Shown: positions 33,020-39,556 of the stretch, piece by piece
Position numbering within the stretch: position 1 is the stretch's first letter
Layout of the letters: each line of letters opens with the position of its first letter
Origin: Bacilli bacterium
GTDB taxonomy: Bacteria > Bacillota_I > Bacilli_A > RF39 > UBA660
Assembly (NCBI GenBank): GCA_017435255.1
Contig: JAFSFI010000008.1
Span: 65,765 to 105,320 of the forward strand
Direction of reading: 5' to 3'
Length of the DNA stretch: 39,556 nucleotides
Program-made: the position numbers and the translations under genes
Notes under the pieces: generated by a model
What the model saw: the letters and a program-made list of their open reading frames with translations, nothing else
Told to the model about the DNA's origin: nothing
Databases searched by the model: none

Positions 33020-33675
33020 ATATTTTAACTTTATTTCCTTCAATGTTTGATGGATTTTTAAATGAATCGATTATTAAGCGAGCAATAGATAAAAAACTGG
33101 TAGAAATAAATGTAATTAATTTTAGAGACTATTCGCTTGATCCACATCACAAAGTAGATGATACTCCATATGGAGGAGGGGCAGGAATGGTTTTAACTCC
33201 ACAACCAATTATGGATGCGGTGGATGATATAAAAACAAAAGAATCTAGGGTTATATTACTTACTCCCGATGGGAAAAGATACAATCAACAAATGGCTTAT
33301 GATTTGTCACAAGAAAAACATTTGATAATTATTTGTGGCCATTATGAGGGTTTTGATGATAGAATAAGAAGTATAGTGGATATAGAGTTGAGTATAGGTG
33401 ATTATGTTTTAACTGGTGGAGAAATACCTAGTATGGTTATTGCTGACTCAATTACTAGATTATTAGATGGTGTCATCGATAAAGACTCACATTTGAATGA
33501 TTCGTTTAATAATAACTTATTAGATTATCCTACATATACTAAGCCAAGAGTATATAGAGGAATGGAAGTACCAAGCGTATTATTAAGTGGTAATCATGCG
33601 GAAATAGAAAAATACAGACAACAAGAAGCACTTAAAAGGACAAGAGACAGACGTCCTGATTTATTAGAAAAATAA
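33010..33675 (+). CDS. trmD: tRNA (guanine-37-N1)-methyltransferase TrmD
   Basis: Makes m1G37 next to the anticodon and so prevents frameshifting. It has 221 residues; the SPOUT knot is visible as [14 protein letters not shown] and [17 protein letters not shown], with [13 protein letters not shown] near the N-terminus and RRPDLL at the end. Complete. Coupled to rimM. The usual next gene, rplS, is displaced by two unknown genes. Confidence 0.96.
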   Translation: MRIDILTLFPSMFDGFLNESIIKRAIDKKLVEINVINFRDYSLDPHHKVDDTPYGGGAGMVLTPQPIMDAVDDIKTKESRVILLTPDGKRYNQQMAYDLSQEKHLIIICGHYEGFDDRIRSIVDIELSIGDYVLTGGEIPSMVIADSITRLLDGVIDKDSHLNDSFNNNLLDYPTYTKPRVYRGMEVPSVLLSGNHAEIEKYRQQEALKRTRDRRPDLLEK

Positions 33676-33688
33676 TAGAGGTGGTTTT

Positions 33689-34156
33689 ATGGGAAAAGAA
33701 CAGAGATTTTTAGTTGTGAAAAATAAGGATTCAAAAGATATTAAATATTTTGAGTATGATAAAATATCTGGGTATAACATAAAACCAAATCCTAAACTAA
33801 AGTTTCAAGATGCAATTAATGTTAACAGGATGATTTTAATTAATCCATCGTTGATTGAGAAGATGGTAGATAAAAAGATTAAAAGAAAATTTGATTATTT
33901 GATTAATCTTTTATCAGTGGTTTATGAAAATGATGATGAAACTGGAGAAGGTTTAAGATTAGCCCTTAACGAGGCTGAAAAGTTTAGAATGGAATTAATA
34001 AATAAATATAAGCAGTATGTTAAAGAAGAAAAGATGGAATTAATGTTAAAGAAAATTGCTATCCTAGAAGACGAATTATATTTAAGAATGCAATATATAA
34101 TGAATAGGGAATATTATATGGAACCTGAAGAGAAAAAAGAAGGTAAGAGTAGATAA
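33689..34156 (+). CDS. Unknown soluble protein following trmD
   Basis: A 155-residue protein, hydrophilic and mixed in charge. The N-terminal half has short beta segments (RFLVVKNKD, then FQDAINVNRMILINPSLIEK); the C-terminal half is helical, with a probable coiled coil in LALNEAEKFRMELINKYKQY and LKKIAILEDELYLRMQYIM. I do not recognise the family. AGAGGTGG precedes the ATG. Its place 13 bases after trmD, before a terminator, suggests it belongs to the rimM-trmD transcript and might act in translation, but this is inference. Confidence 0.62.
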   Translation: MGKEQRFLVVKNKDSKDIKYFEYDKISGYNIKPNPKLKFQDAINVNRMILINPSLIEKMVDKKIKRKFDYLINLLSVVYENDDETGEGLRLALNEAEKFRMELINKYKQYVKEEKMELMLKKIAILEDELYLRMQYIMNREYYMEPEEKKEGKSR

Positions 34157-34182
34157 TTGATATATACAATTATGTTTGTTTA

Positions 34183-34208
34183 ATTAGCAGTAACTGTACT
34201 GCTTTTTT
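34183..34208 (+). terminator. Intrinsic terminator of the rimM-trmD operon
   Basis: Stem AGCAGTA/TACTGCT, loop ACTG, six T. Confidence 0.85.
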
Positions 34209-34243
34209 AATTGCATGAGAATTAAATATTACTTCTTTTAGTA

Positions 34244-34273
34244 TTGATTATTTTGATAATTGTGTATTATAAT
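34244..34273 (+). promoter_or_regulatory. Sigma-A promoter of the Gln/Pro-tail membrane protein
   Basis: TTGATT (34244-34249), 18 bases, TATAAT (34268-34273). Confidence 0.62.
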
Positions 34274-34294
34274 TACAATAGGAGGAGTAAAGTA

Positions 34295-34921
34295 ATGAGT
34301 AAATTAAAAATTAATTCAGGGTTATTATCATTGGTTTTGGTTGCATGTTTATTTACTGGTTGGGGTACAATGCTTACTGTTGCTGCATTAGTATTAATAT
34401 TTTGTGAAATGGATGACAAAACAAAGAATATTTTTGTCAGGGTTGTATCGTTTTTTGCAGCAATAACTTTATTTAATCTATTCTGGGATTTGATTACTGG
34501 CGCTGTTAGTTTAGGAATCGGTTCTATTAAAGATTTGATTGCAGTTATCAATTCATATTTGGATTATGGTAAACAAATTTCTTTGGGGGATTTAGACAGA
34601 TATTTATTGGTACCGGCTCAAGGTTTAGTTGATATTGCTGATTCAATTGTTTATTATATTATTTCACTTGTTGAATTTAAATTCATTGTTGGATTATTCC
34701 TAAATAGACCAGGTAAACCAAATTTCATTATTAAGAAAATCGAAGGATACGTAAATAGCGTAATTAATTTTGTAAACTCTTTTGAGTTCGGTGCTGGATT
34801 CCAACAACCACAACAACCTGTTCAACCACAACCTATGTATAATGGGCAACAACCAATGAATCCAATGGGGCAACCTACAGGTATGCAACAACCGCAAAAC
34901 TTTAACCAACCAAATATGTAA
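34295..34921 (+). CDS. Membrane protein with Gln/Pro/Asn-rich cytoplasmic-type tail
   Basis: A 208-residue protein with hydrophobic segments at about 8-37, 45-68 and 112-130, then an amphipathic region and a 40-residue low-complexity tail (FQQPQQPVQPQPMYNGQQP and similar). Start ATG 34295, after AGGAGG (34280-34285); the frame opens at 34244, but that part is the promoter. Its own promoter and terminator make it a single-gene unit placed between trmD and rplS. The tail resembles those of Bacillota membrane proteins with polar low-complexity ends; function unknown. Confidence 0.66.
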   Translation: MSKLKINSGLLSLVLVACLFTGWGTMLTVAALVLIFCEMDDKTKNIFVRVVSFFAAITLFNLFWDLITGAVSLGIGSIKDLIAVINSYLDYGKQISLGDLDRYLLVPAQGLVDIADSIVYYIISLVEFKFIVGLFLNRPGKPNFIIKKIEGYVNSVINFVNSFEFGAGFQQPQQPVQPQPMYNGQQPMNPMGQPTGMQQPQNFNQPNM

Positions 34922-34929
34922 AAACAATA

Positions 34930-34957
34930 ACTATACATTTTATGTATAGTTTTTTTG
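34930..34957 (+). terminator. Intrinsic terminator
   Basis: Perfect 9-bp stem ACTATACAT/ATGTATAGT, loop TTT, eight T. Confidence 0.86.
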
Positions 34958-34969
34958 TTCCTAAAAGTA

Positions 34970-34998
34970 TTGCAAAACAAATAAATTTATAGTATAAT
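34970..34998 (+). promoter_or_regulatory. Sigma-A promoter of rplS
   Basis: TTGCAA (34970-34975), 17 bases, TATAAT (34993-34998). Transcription would start near 35005. Confidence 0.78.
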
Positions 34999-35004
34999 CA
35001 TCTA

Positions 35005-35076
35005 GTCGTTAAGACAAACTGTTGATCCGCTGTAAATATTTATATGATCAAATAAACAGAAAGAAGGAGAGATATC
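35005..35076 (+). promoter_or_regulatory. L19 leader-like structured 5' UTR
   Basis: About 72 bases between the start of transcription and rplS. CTGTTGATC (35019-35027) pairs with GATC (35046-35049) and AACAG (35055-35059), leaving a five-base bulge; an AT-rich hairpin can form inside. The site, order and size agree with the L19 leader of Bacillota, which is thought to let L19 control its own synthesis. The AAGGAGAG ribosome site follows the structure. Confidence 0.52.
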
Positions 35077-35421
35077 ATGAACGTAATTGATAAGATTACA
35101 GCAAAACAAATGAATCCTAATGTTCCAGAATTTAGAGTTGGAGATACAGTTAGGGTAGATGTTAAAATCATCGAAGGAAAAAGAGAAAGAATTCAAGCTT
35201 TTGAAGGAGTTGTAATTAGCCGTAAAGGAGCTGGAATTTCTGAAACATTTACAGTTAGAAAAGTTTCATATGGTGTTGGTGTAGAAAGAATTTTCCCAGT
35301 ACATTCACCAAAAATTGCTGGAATTACAGTTGTTAAGAAAGGTAAAGTTAGACGTGCTAAATTAACATTCTTAAGAAATGTAGTTGGTCAATTCAGAATC
35401 AAAGAAAGAGGACAAAAATAA
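35077..35421 (+). CDS. rplS: 50S ribosomal protein L19
   Basis: A 114-residue ribosomal protein at the 30S-50S interface. [20 protein letters not shown], then [20 protein letters not shown], then [14 protein letters not shown] and [12 protein letters not shown] are all conserved. Complete. Codon use is more regular than in neighbours, as expected for a highly expressed gene. The stop codon lies in the following terminator stem. Confidence 0.98.
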   Translation: MNVIDKITAKQMNPNVPEFRVGDTVRVDVKIIEGKRERIQAFEGVVISRKGAGISETFTVRKVSYGVGVERIFPVHSPKIAGITVVKKGKVRRAKLTFLRNVVGQFRIKERGQK

Positions 35422-35447
35422 GACTACATAAGTCTTATTTTTTTGGT
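35417..35447 (+). terminator. Terminator overlapping the rplS stop codon
   Basis: Stem AATAAGACT/AGTCTTATT, loop ACATA, seven T; the TAA of rplS (35419-35421) lies in the 5' arm and lepB starts only a few bases after the T-run. Confidence 0.82.
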
Positions 35448-35452
35448 TTGTT

Positions 35453-36016
35453 ATGGAAAAGGATAAAGAGATAAAAAAAGAAGAGTCAAGTAAGATAGTT
35501 AAGTTTTTCAAGGAATTAGTTCCATATGTGGCAATTATAGTTGTAGTTTTATTTATAAAGTCCTACATAATTTGTCCAGTTCAAGTCAACGGTAGTTCTA
35601 TGGACAGTACACTAAAAAGTGGAGATATAATGATCTTAAATAAATTGCAATATAAAAGACATGGTGTAGAAAGATTTGATATAGTAGTTATTAAGAGCCA
35701 TGGAACAAAAATTATTAAAAGAATTATAGGACTTCCGGGAGATTCTATAGAGTTTATAGATAATAAATTATACATAAACGGGAAAAATTATAAAGAACCA
35801 TATCTAGATAAAGGGACTGCTACTTATGATTTCAATTTAGATGAATTGTTAGAAAGAAATACAGTCCCTGAAAATAGTTATTTTGTATTAGGTGATAATA
35901 GGGAAGAATCTTTGGATAGTAGAAGTATAGAAGTAGGATTTGTTCATGAAGACGATATTGAGGGAATTGCTAAGTTAACTATTTTTCCGTTTAATAGAAT
36001 AGGTAATAAAAATTAA
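35453..36016 (+). CDS. lepB: Type I signal peptidase
   Basis: Membrane serine protease that removes signal peptides. It has 187 residues: a cytoplasmic basic N-terminus, one membrane helix (about 24-40), then NGSSMDSTL with catalytic Ser 49, KIIKRIIGLPGD with the general-base Lys (about 89), and GDNREESLDSR. This is the bacterial Ser-Lys type, not the SipW type. The usual GDNRxNSxDSR has Glu-Glu in the middle. No ribosome site precedes the ATG, which comes just after the rplS terminator, so its expression may depend on read-through. Confidence 0.92.
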   Translation: MEKDKEIKKEESSKIVKFFKELVPYVAIIVVVLFIKSYIICPVQVNGSSMDSTLKSGDIMILNKLQYKRHGVERFDIVVIKSHGTKIIKRIIGLPGDSIEFIDNKLYINGKNYKEPYLDKGTATYDFNLDELLERNTVPENSYFVLGDNREESLDSRSIEVGFVHEDDIEGIAKLTIFPFNRIGNKN

Positions 36017-36046
36017 AAAGACTAAAATTTTATTATAAAACTATAT

Positions 36047-36073
36047 AGAGTAGAACATGAGTCTACTCTTTTA
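36047..36073 (+). terminator. Intrinsic terminator of lepB
   Basis: Perfect 8-bp stem AGAGTAGA/TCTACTCT, loop ACATGAG, then T-rich. Confidence 0.82.
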
Positions 36074-36103
36074 TGTTATAATTAAATTAAAGAAGGTGTC
36101 TAA

Positions 36104-36751
36104 ATGAAAAAGAGTAACGAATATGTAGTTTTAGAATATACAGAGTGTGATAGTTCATACATAAATGAATTAGTAGATCATATAAATCTCTCTTCAAAAG
36201 AGATTGTAGATTTTTTTGATGGGATTAGTTTTCAAGAAAAAGCTAATATAAAACTTTTTGATAATTTAGATGCTTTTAGGAATAGTTGTATGAAAATTTG
36301 GGGTAAAAAGGAAGCGCCAGCTTGGTTATGCGGGTTAACCTTTAAGATGAATAACTATTATAATATTTATACTCTCAACTTAGAAGAATACAAGAAAACA
36401 GAAGGACACAATAAACACACATTAACAGATTTAAAACAATTGATTATTCATGAGTTTGTACATGTTTGTCATAGAAAATATACTAATGATGCAAAATTAA
36501 TGGTGTGGTTATCAGAGGGACTAGCTACTACATTATCCCATCAATATGATGGATGTAAAGATTCTTTTGATGCTACATTAGAACAAATGATAAGTGGTGG
36601 TACTAAATATAAAAATTATTATATGATGTTTTCTTATGTTCTAACAACATATGGCAGAAATTATATTCTAAAATTATTAGAGAATAAAGAATATTTAAGT
36701 AATGAGACACCTAGATTATATGAAGAAGTTATTAATTATTATAGTAAATAG
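36104..36751 (+). CDS. Gluzincin-type zinc metallopeptidase
   Basis: A 215-residue soluble protein without signal peptide. LIIHEFVHVCHRKY holds the zinc site H116, E117, H120; WLSEGLATTLS gives the third ligand Glu 138, so the motif is HExxH-x17-E, as in peptidase-MA-like gluzincins. The N-terminal part (about 1-75) is a small alpha/beta domain. A TATAAT box lies at 36077-36082 and GAAGGTG before the ATG. It is the first of several same-strand genes with little spacing (17 bases to the next), probably an accessory operon. Substrate unknown. Confidence 0.75.
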   Translation: MKKSNEYVVLEYTECDSSYINELVDHINLSSKEIVDFFDGISFQEKANIKLFDNLDAFRNSCMKIWGKKEAPAWLCGLTFKMNNYYNIYTLNLEEYKKTEGHNKHTLTDLKQLIIHEFVHVCHRKYTNDAKLMVWLSEGLATTLSHQYDGCKDSFDATLEQMISGGTKYKNYYMMFSYVLTTYGRNYILKLLENKEYLSNETPRLYEEVINYYSK

Positions 36752-36768
36752 TTTTTGGAGGGGATTCT

Positions 36769-37542
36769 GTGAATAGTGAAGATAAACAATTTAGGGAATT
36801 ATTTGATAAATTAAAACAATATTCTTCTGATAAAGAAAAATACATATCAGAGATAATCGATAGTGTTATATTGATTCTTGTTAATAGAAGAATAAGAAAA
36901 GAAGATAATTTAGATCAAGTTAAAGTAGACAATTTTAGTGATTATGTTAAGTCTATGTTAAAAGACCTTTATGAGGATTATGTTGATAGAAGTGGAAGTC
37001 AAAATGATGTTGGAACAGATATTGAATATATTGGCTCTGGTTTTACCTGTATTGCATTTAGAGTTGGTGACAACGTTATAAAATTTGGTAAATCTGAGAA
37101 TGCTATTTTTCAAACTGAATTAGATTCTATATATCAAATACCTACATATCTTAGAGAATGTTATGAAGCAGGAAATAATGTTCATTTTAGAGTTGAAATA
37201 GCTCCTTATGCTGATACTAATAATATTAGTTATGAGGATTTGTATACAGCATATAGTGGCATTAGAAGTTTAGGGTATATATGGAACGATCCTAAAGAGG
37301 AAAACTTAGGTAGGATTGTTGGTGTGTCCGGGTGTAAGATTGGCGGTAAGCAATATCTACCGTCTCAGCAACATAAAAAAGGTGATTTAGTTGTATTAGA
37401 TTTAGAGGATATAAGCTATGTTGGACTGGAAACTAGTGATGTAGTGTTAGAAGAAATTTCTATGATGTCTTACAACAGAAATGTTTATAAACTCGAAACC
37501 AGATATATGGAAGAACAAAAAGAAAGGAAAAACAAAAAATAG
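36769..37542 (+). CDS. Protein-kinase-like fold protein
   Basis: A 257-residue protein. After a helical N-terminus of about 80 residues comes IGSGFTCIAFRVGDNVIKFG, resembling a glycine-rich loop (88-99) and the ATP-anchoring Lys 105. YIWNDPKEENLGRI resembles a catalytic loop (Asp 174, Asn 179), and LVVLDLEDI the metal-binding segment (Asp 211). The HRD and DFG motifs are thus not in canonical form, yet all key polar residues have candidates, so activity is possible. Start GTG 36769 is supported by GGAGG at 36757-36761. Coupled in position to the metallopeptidase before it and the papain-like gene after it. Confidence 0.6.
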   Translation: MNSEDKQFRELFDKLKQYSSDKEKYISEIIDSVILILVNRRIRKEDNLDQVKVDNFSDYVKSMLKDLYEDYVDRSGSQNDVGTDIEYIGSGFTCIAFRVGDNVIKFGKSENAIFQTELDSIYQIPTYLRECYEAGNNVHFRVEIAPYADTNNISYEDLYTAYSGIRSLGYIWNDPKEENLGRIVGVSGCKIGGKQYLPSQQHKKGDLVVLDLEDISYVGLETSDVVLEEISMMSYNRNVYKLETRYMEEQKERKNKK

Positions 37543-37561
37543 AAATTTAAGAGGAGTTAAT

Positions 37562-37954
37562 ATGAAGTTTAGTGAATTTTATATATCTAATCATGAAGGT
37601 AAAAGCAATTGCGTTATTAGAACATTTTGTAAAATGTTTGGTGAAGAATATAATGATGTTTATAATGATCTGTGCTCCATAGCAAAAAGACTGGATTGTG
37701 ATTCTTTTAATGATATAGATGTTTTTGAAACATATATGAAAGAGCGGGATACCAATAAAATAGATTATGGTAAGGATATAAAAATAAAAGATTTAATTTT
37801 GGATAACGGAAGTTATGCTGTATTTTGTTGGGATAAAAAAGATTATTATCATATGGTATTAATTATAGATAATGTCTTATACGATAAGAATGATGCAAGT
37901 TTAGAAATGTATACCATTACTATATATAAAAACAATATTAATAAAATAAATTAA
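37562..37954 (+). CDS. Papain-like cysteine-protease-fold protein
   Basis: A 130-residue protein. SNCVIRTFCKMFGEEYNDVYNDL matches a small phage- and plasmid-borne family that reads roughly NDCVIRA-x(n)-YDEVY; Cys 17 would be the nucleophile. YYHMVLIIDNVLYDKND supplies His 97 and Asp 108 of a possible triad. No signal peptide. Start ATG 37562 with AAGAGGAG just upstream; the open frame from 37481 overlaps the previous gene. Catalysis is inferred from pattern only. Confidence 0.6.
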   Translation: MKFSEFYISNHEGKSNCVIRTFCKMFGEEYNDVYNDLCSIAKRLDCDSFNDIDVFETYMKERDTNKIDYGKDIKIKDLILDNGSYAVFCWDKKDYYHMVLIIDNVLYDKNDASLEMYTITIYKNNINKIN

Positions 37955-38000
37955 GTATATAAATAAAACTTAATACATGGTGTAAAGAAGGTGAATGTTT

Positions 38001-38663
38001 TTGCAAATATCAGACCTAAAGAAAGGCTATGATAGATTACAAAAAAAATATGGAGCTAAAGAATTAGATTCTATTTATAATGGTGGATGTGAGATGAGCC
38101 CTGATATTTGTTTTGTCTTTATGAATCCTACTGGTAGAAATATTGCCAGCAGCAAAACTTGGAATGGCAGAAAATCTCCATGGCTGGGAACTAAAAACAT
38201 ATGGAAACTTTTTCATAGTGTTAATTTATTAAGTGAAGATGTATTTAATAAAATTCAAGAAAAGAAACCAAAAGATTGGGATTATGAATTTTGTGATTAT
38301 GTTTATAAGGAAATAGAGAATAATAAAATTTTTATTACTAATTTAGGAAAGTGCACACAAATAGACGCTAGACCTTTACCTGACGAAGTTTTAAAAAAAT
38401 ATCTTAAATTACTATTTAAAGAAATAGATATTATTAGACCAAAAGTCATCATTACTTTTGGTAATCAAGTGAGCTCCATTATTTTAAATAAAAAAATATC
38501 GGTGTCTGAAAATAGAAAAGTATGTCATGAATTAAAAATTAATAAAAATAAATATAAAGTTTATCCAGTTTACTACCCGGTTGGTAATGGAATATTTAAT
38601 ATTGATAAATCGATAGAAGATATAATGTGGATCATAGACAACGAAATAAAAAAAGGGGTATAA
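38001..38663 (+). CDS. Uracil-DNA glycosylase-superfamily-like protein
   Basis: A 220-residue protein resembling the UDG fold: ICFVFMNPTGRNIASS (active-site loop region), SPWLGTKNIWKLF, IFITNLGKCTQ (strand with Asn), IIRPKVIITFGNQVSSI and VYPVYYPVGNG (C-terminal loop, where many members have His-Pro). The active-site residues differ from family 1-5 enzymes, so glycosylase activity is uncertain. TTG 38001 is favoured as start, six bases after AAGGTGA (37988-37994); ATG 37995 directly abuts that site. The stop is followed by an open continuation in the same frame. Confidence 0.62.
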   Translation: MQISDLKKGYDRLQKKYGAKELDSIYNGGCEMSPDICFVFMNPTGRNIASSKTWNGRKSPWLGTKNIWKLFHSVNLLSEDVFNKIQEKKPKDWDYEFCDYVYKEIENNKIFITNLGKCTQIDARPLPDEVLKKYLKLLFKEIDIIRPKVIITFGNQVSSIILNKKISVSENRKVCHELKINKNKYKVYPVYYPVGNGIFNIDKSIEDIMWIIDNEIKKGV

Positions 38664-38909
38664 TTAACTAATAAAATTCAAAAAGAAACCTGGCCCCAGG
38701 ATCCTGATTATGAAGATTTATATGATAAAGTAATGCAATTAAAAGAAGAATACACAGTAGAAGATACAAAAACTAGTAAAACAAATACGTTAATTTATTC
38801 ATATTCTTTAAATGGTAAATTAGATTTATGGAACAATCGATATTTAGGATTAAGAGAGTATTATGATAGTATGAAAAATAAAGGAAGTGATAATTATGAA
38901 CGAAAATAA
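38664..38909 (+). pseudogene. In-frame continuation or 3' end of a lost gene (81 codons)
   Basis: After the TAA at 38661-38663 the same frame stays open for 81 codons to a TAA at 38907-38909. The product looks like real protein (ETWPQDPDYEDLYDKV, then NGKLDLWNNRYLGLREYYDS). It has no start codon with ribosome site; the first ATG is at 38736. It could be a deletion-fused gene end or a stop-codon read-through extension of the glycosylase-like protein. Family not recognised. Confidence 0.42.
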
Positions 38910-38982
38910 AAATAATATAAATTGCTTGATTACGATTTATTTAACCCCTTCCATAAATCCTTATTTTATAAGGAATTACTAG
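38896..38982 (+). pseudogene. Short truncated 5' gene end
   Basis: ATG 38896, preceded by AAGGAAGTGA, overlaps the end of the previous frame (ATGAACGAAAATAA), as coupled genes do. It then runs only 28 codons (MNENKNNINCLITIYLTPSI...) before TAG. It is probably the start of a gene whose body is lost. Confidence 0.32.
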
Positions 38983-39250
38983 AATTTAGATAATGCATAT
39001 TTTATGTAAAAAACAGTAAAAATTAGAAAAAAATATAAAAAAAACACCAAAAATGATGCTTTTTTTGTATATATATTTATCAAGGTGATGTTGCAAGAAA
39101 ATCCTTATTAAAAAATATGATTAAATAGACATATAAATAGCAATTTGTTAAGGAGTTTAATATATGAGAAATTTAAGCAAAGAGATAAATATTCTTTTTT
39201 TATGATGTAAACTTTAATGAAAATAAGTTTTGTCTTTAACTTTTTTTATA
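38983..39250. other. AT-rich non-coding stretch with gene debris
   Basis: No sustained frame on either strand. It holds a weak terminator-like hairpin (39045-39058), and at 39164 an ATG with AAGGAG (39150-39155) followed by only 13 codons (MRNLSKEINILFL). These are best read as eroded remains of a small mobile or accessory unit between lepB and hsp20. Confidence 0.4.
39045..39067. terminator. Weak terminator-like hairpin
   Basis: CACCA/TGATG with one mismatch and loop AAAA, between an A-run and a T-run. Confidence 0.3.
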
Positions 39251-39262
39251 AAAACAAGCTAA

Positions 39263-39289
39263 TTAGCACTTTTGTGTTGACAGTGCTAA
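39263..39289 (+). promoter_or_regulatory. CIRCE operator (HrcA-binding site)
   Basis: TTAGCACTT (39263-39271), nine bases, CAGTGCTAA (39281-39289). The consensus is TTAGCACTC-N9-GAGTGCTAA, so 16 of 18 arm positions agree, and the two changed bases form a T/C position just at the inner ends. The operator overlaps the -35 box, which fits repression by HrcA. Confidence 0.9.
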
Positions 39290-39305
39290 TTAAAAGTGGT
39301 ATAAC
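39277..39305 (+). promoter_or_regulatory. Sigma-A promoter of the Hsp20 gene
   Basis: TTGACA (39277-39282), 17 bases, TATAAC (39300-39305). The perfect -35 sits inside the CIRCE element. A 7-bp hairpin TGTAAGA/TCTTACA (39311-39332) starts at the expected transcription start, and the leader is about 87 bases long. Confidence 0.85.
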
Positions 39306-39398
39306 TAATATGTAAGAGAAAATAATCTTACAGGTGTTAATAATTAATTATGCGCTACCTAAAAAGGCTCTACGCAATTTGAAAGGAAGATGATATAT

Positions 39399-39556
39399 AT
39401 GATGTTAATGCCAAGAAAAAATGATTTCGATATATTTGGAGGTTTCTTTGCTGATCCGTTCTTTAATGAATCAAGGCATAAAGAAATAATGAAAACTGAC
39501 ATTAAAGAAGGAGAAAATGAATATACTTTAGAAATTGAAATGCCTGGTATAAAAAA
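39399..39556 (+). CDS. Hsp20-family small heat-shock protein, N-terminal part
   Basis: ATP-independent holdase chaperone; the gene runs off the window. The visible 52 residues read PRKNDFDIFGGFFADPFFN, then MKTDIKEGENEYTLEIEMPGIKK, the flexible N-terminus and first strands of the alpha-crystallin domain (MKTDIKE...Y.L..E.PG is typical). The start could be ATG 39399, 39402 or 39408, all in frame; AAGGAAG at 39383-39389 fits the first. CIRCE control of an hsp20 gene is less usual than of groESL or dnaK. Confidence 0.88.
   Translation, partial: MMLMPRKNDFDIFGGFFADPFFNESRHKEIMKTDIKEGENEYTLEIEMPGIK

Overview
The window is strongly AT-rich, densely packed bacterial DNA that reads cleanly in the standard bacterial code (TGG for Trp, TGA as stop). 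It comes from an endospore-forming Bacillota. Support for this is a spoIIGA-sigE pair, a GerA-type germinant receptor operon, the small acid-soluble spore protein SspI, RNase J, ComE-type competence genes, Gram-positive ribosome-binding sites (AGGAGG, AGGTGA) and a CIRCE/HrcA operator. The exact lineage cannot be fixed from the sequence. The mix of exported proteins of unknown role suggests an uncultured, probably gut-associated Bacilli or Clostridia relative.

Layout. 1-3159: end of holA, a degenerate polysaccharide-deacetylase-like protein, then spoIIGA-sigE. 3203-6675 (minus): gerAA-gerAC-gerAB. 6753-9508: an operon of an RlmD-type rRNA methyltransferase, a small membrane protein, a nucleotidyltransferase-like protein and an HD-domain protein. 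9719-13695: a tail-anchored protein with a 13-residue repeat, a small membrane protein and a large exported protein. 13747-17712: ftsW-like gene, comEA, comEC. 17788-20599: small membrane protein, HD protein, tRNA-Arg(CCU), dCMP deaminase, rhodanese lipoprotein and glutamine amidotransferase. 20796-24256: tgt, an acidic LppM-like lipoprotein and a pilin-like protein. 24265-27971: TIGR04086-type protein, a DUF421 protein, and a minus-strand operon yidD / ligand-less ZnuA-like lipoprotein / coiled-coil protein. 28069-30687: rnc, a degenerate RNase J and sspI (minus). 30766-36016: translation genes (YgjP-like peptidase, SpoU methyltransferase, rimM, trmD, rplS with leader, lepB) with two unknown genes inserted between trmD and rplS. 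36104-38663: an accessory cluster of metallopeptidase, kinase-like, papain-like and uracil-DNA-glycosylase-like proteins. 38664-39250: gene debris. 39263-39556: CIRCE plus promoter and the start of an Hsp20 gene.

The most informative observations are these. (1) A sigma-G-type promoter with identical boxes and spacing (GTATA-18-CATAATA) lies in front of both sspI and the DUF421 gene, and a near match precedes the gerA operon; this ties the DUF421 protein to the forespore. (2) Three or four proteins have enzyme or binding folds but have lost key ligands: the deacetylase, the ZnuA-like protein, RNase J and an HD protein. (3) A small unexplained cluster at 36104-37954 joins a gluzincin, a kinase-like protein and a papain-like protein. 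(4) An in-frame 81-codon reading frame continues after the stop of the glycosylase-like gene. Terminators are compact, often bidirectional, and several contain the stop codon or the next ribosome-binding site.
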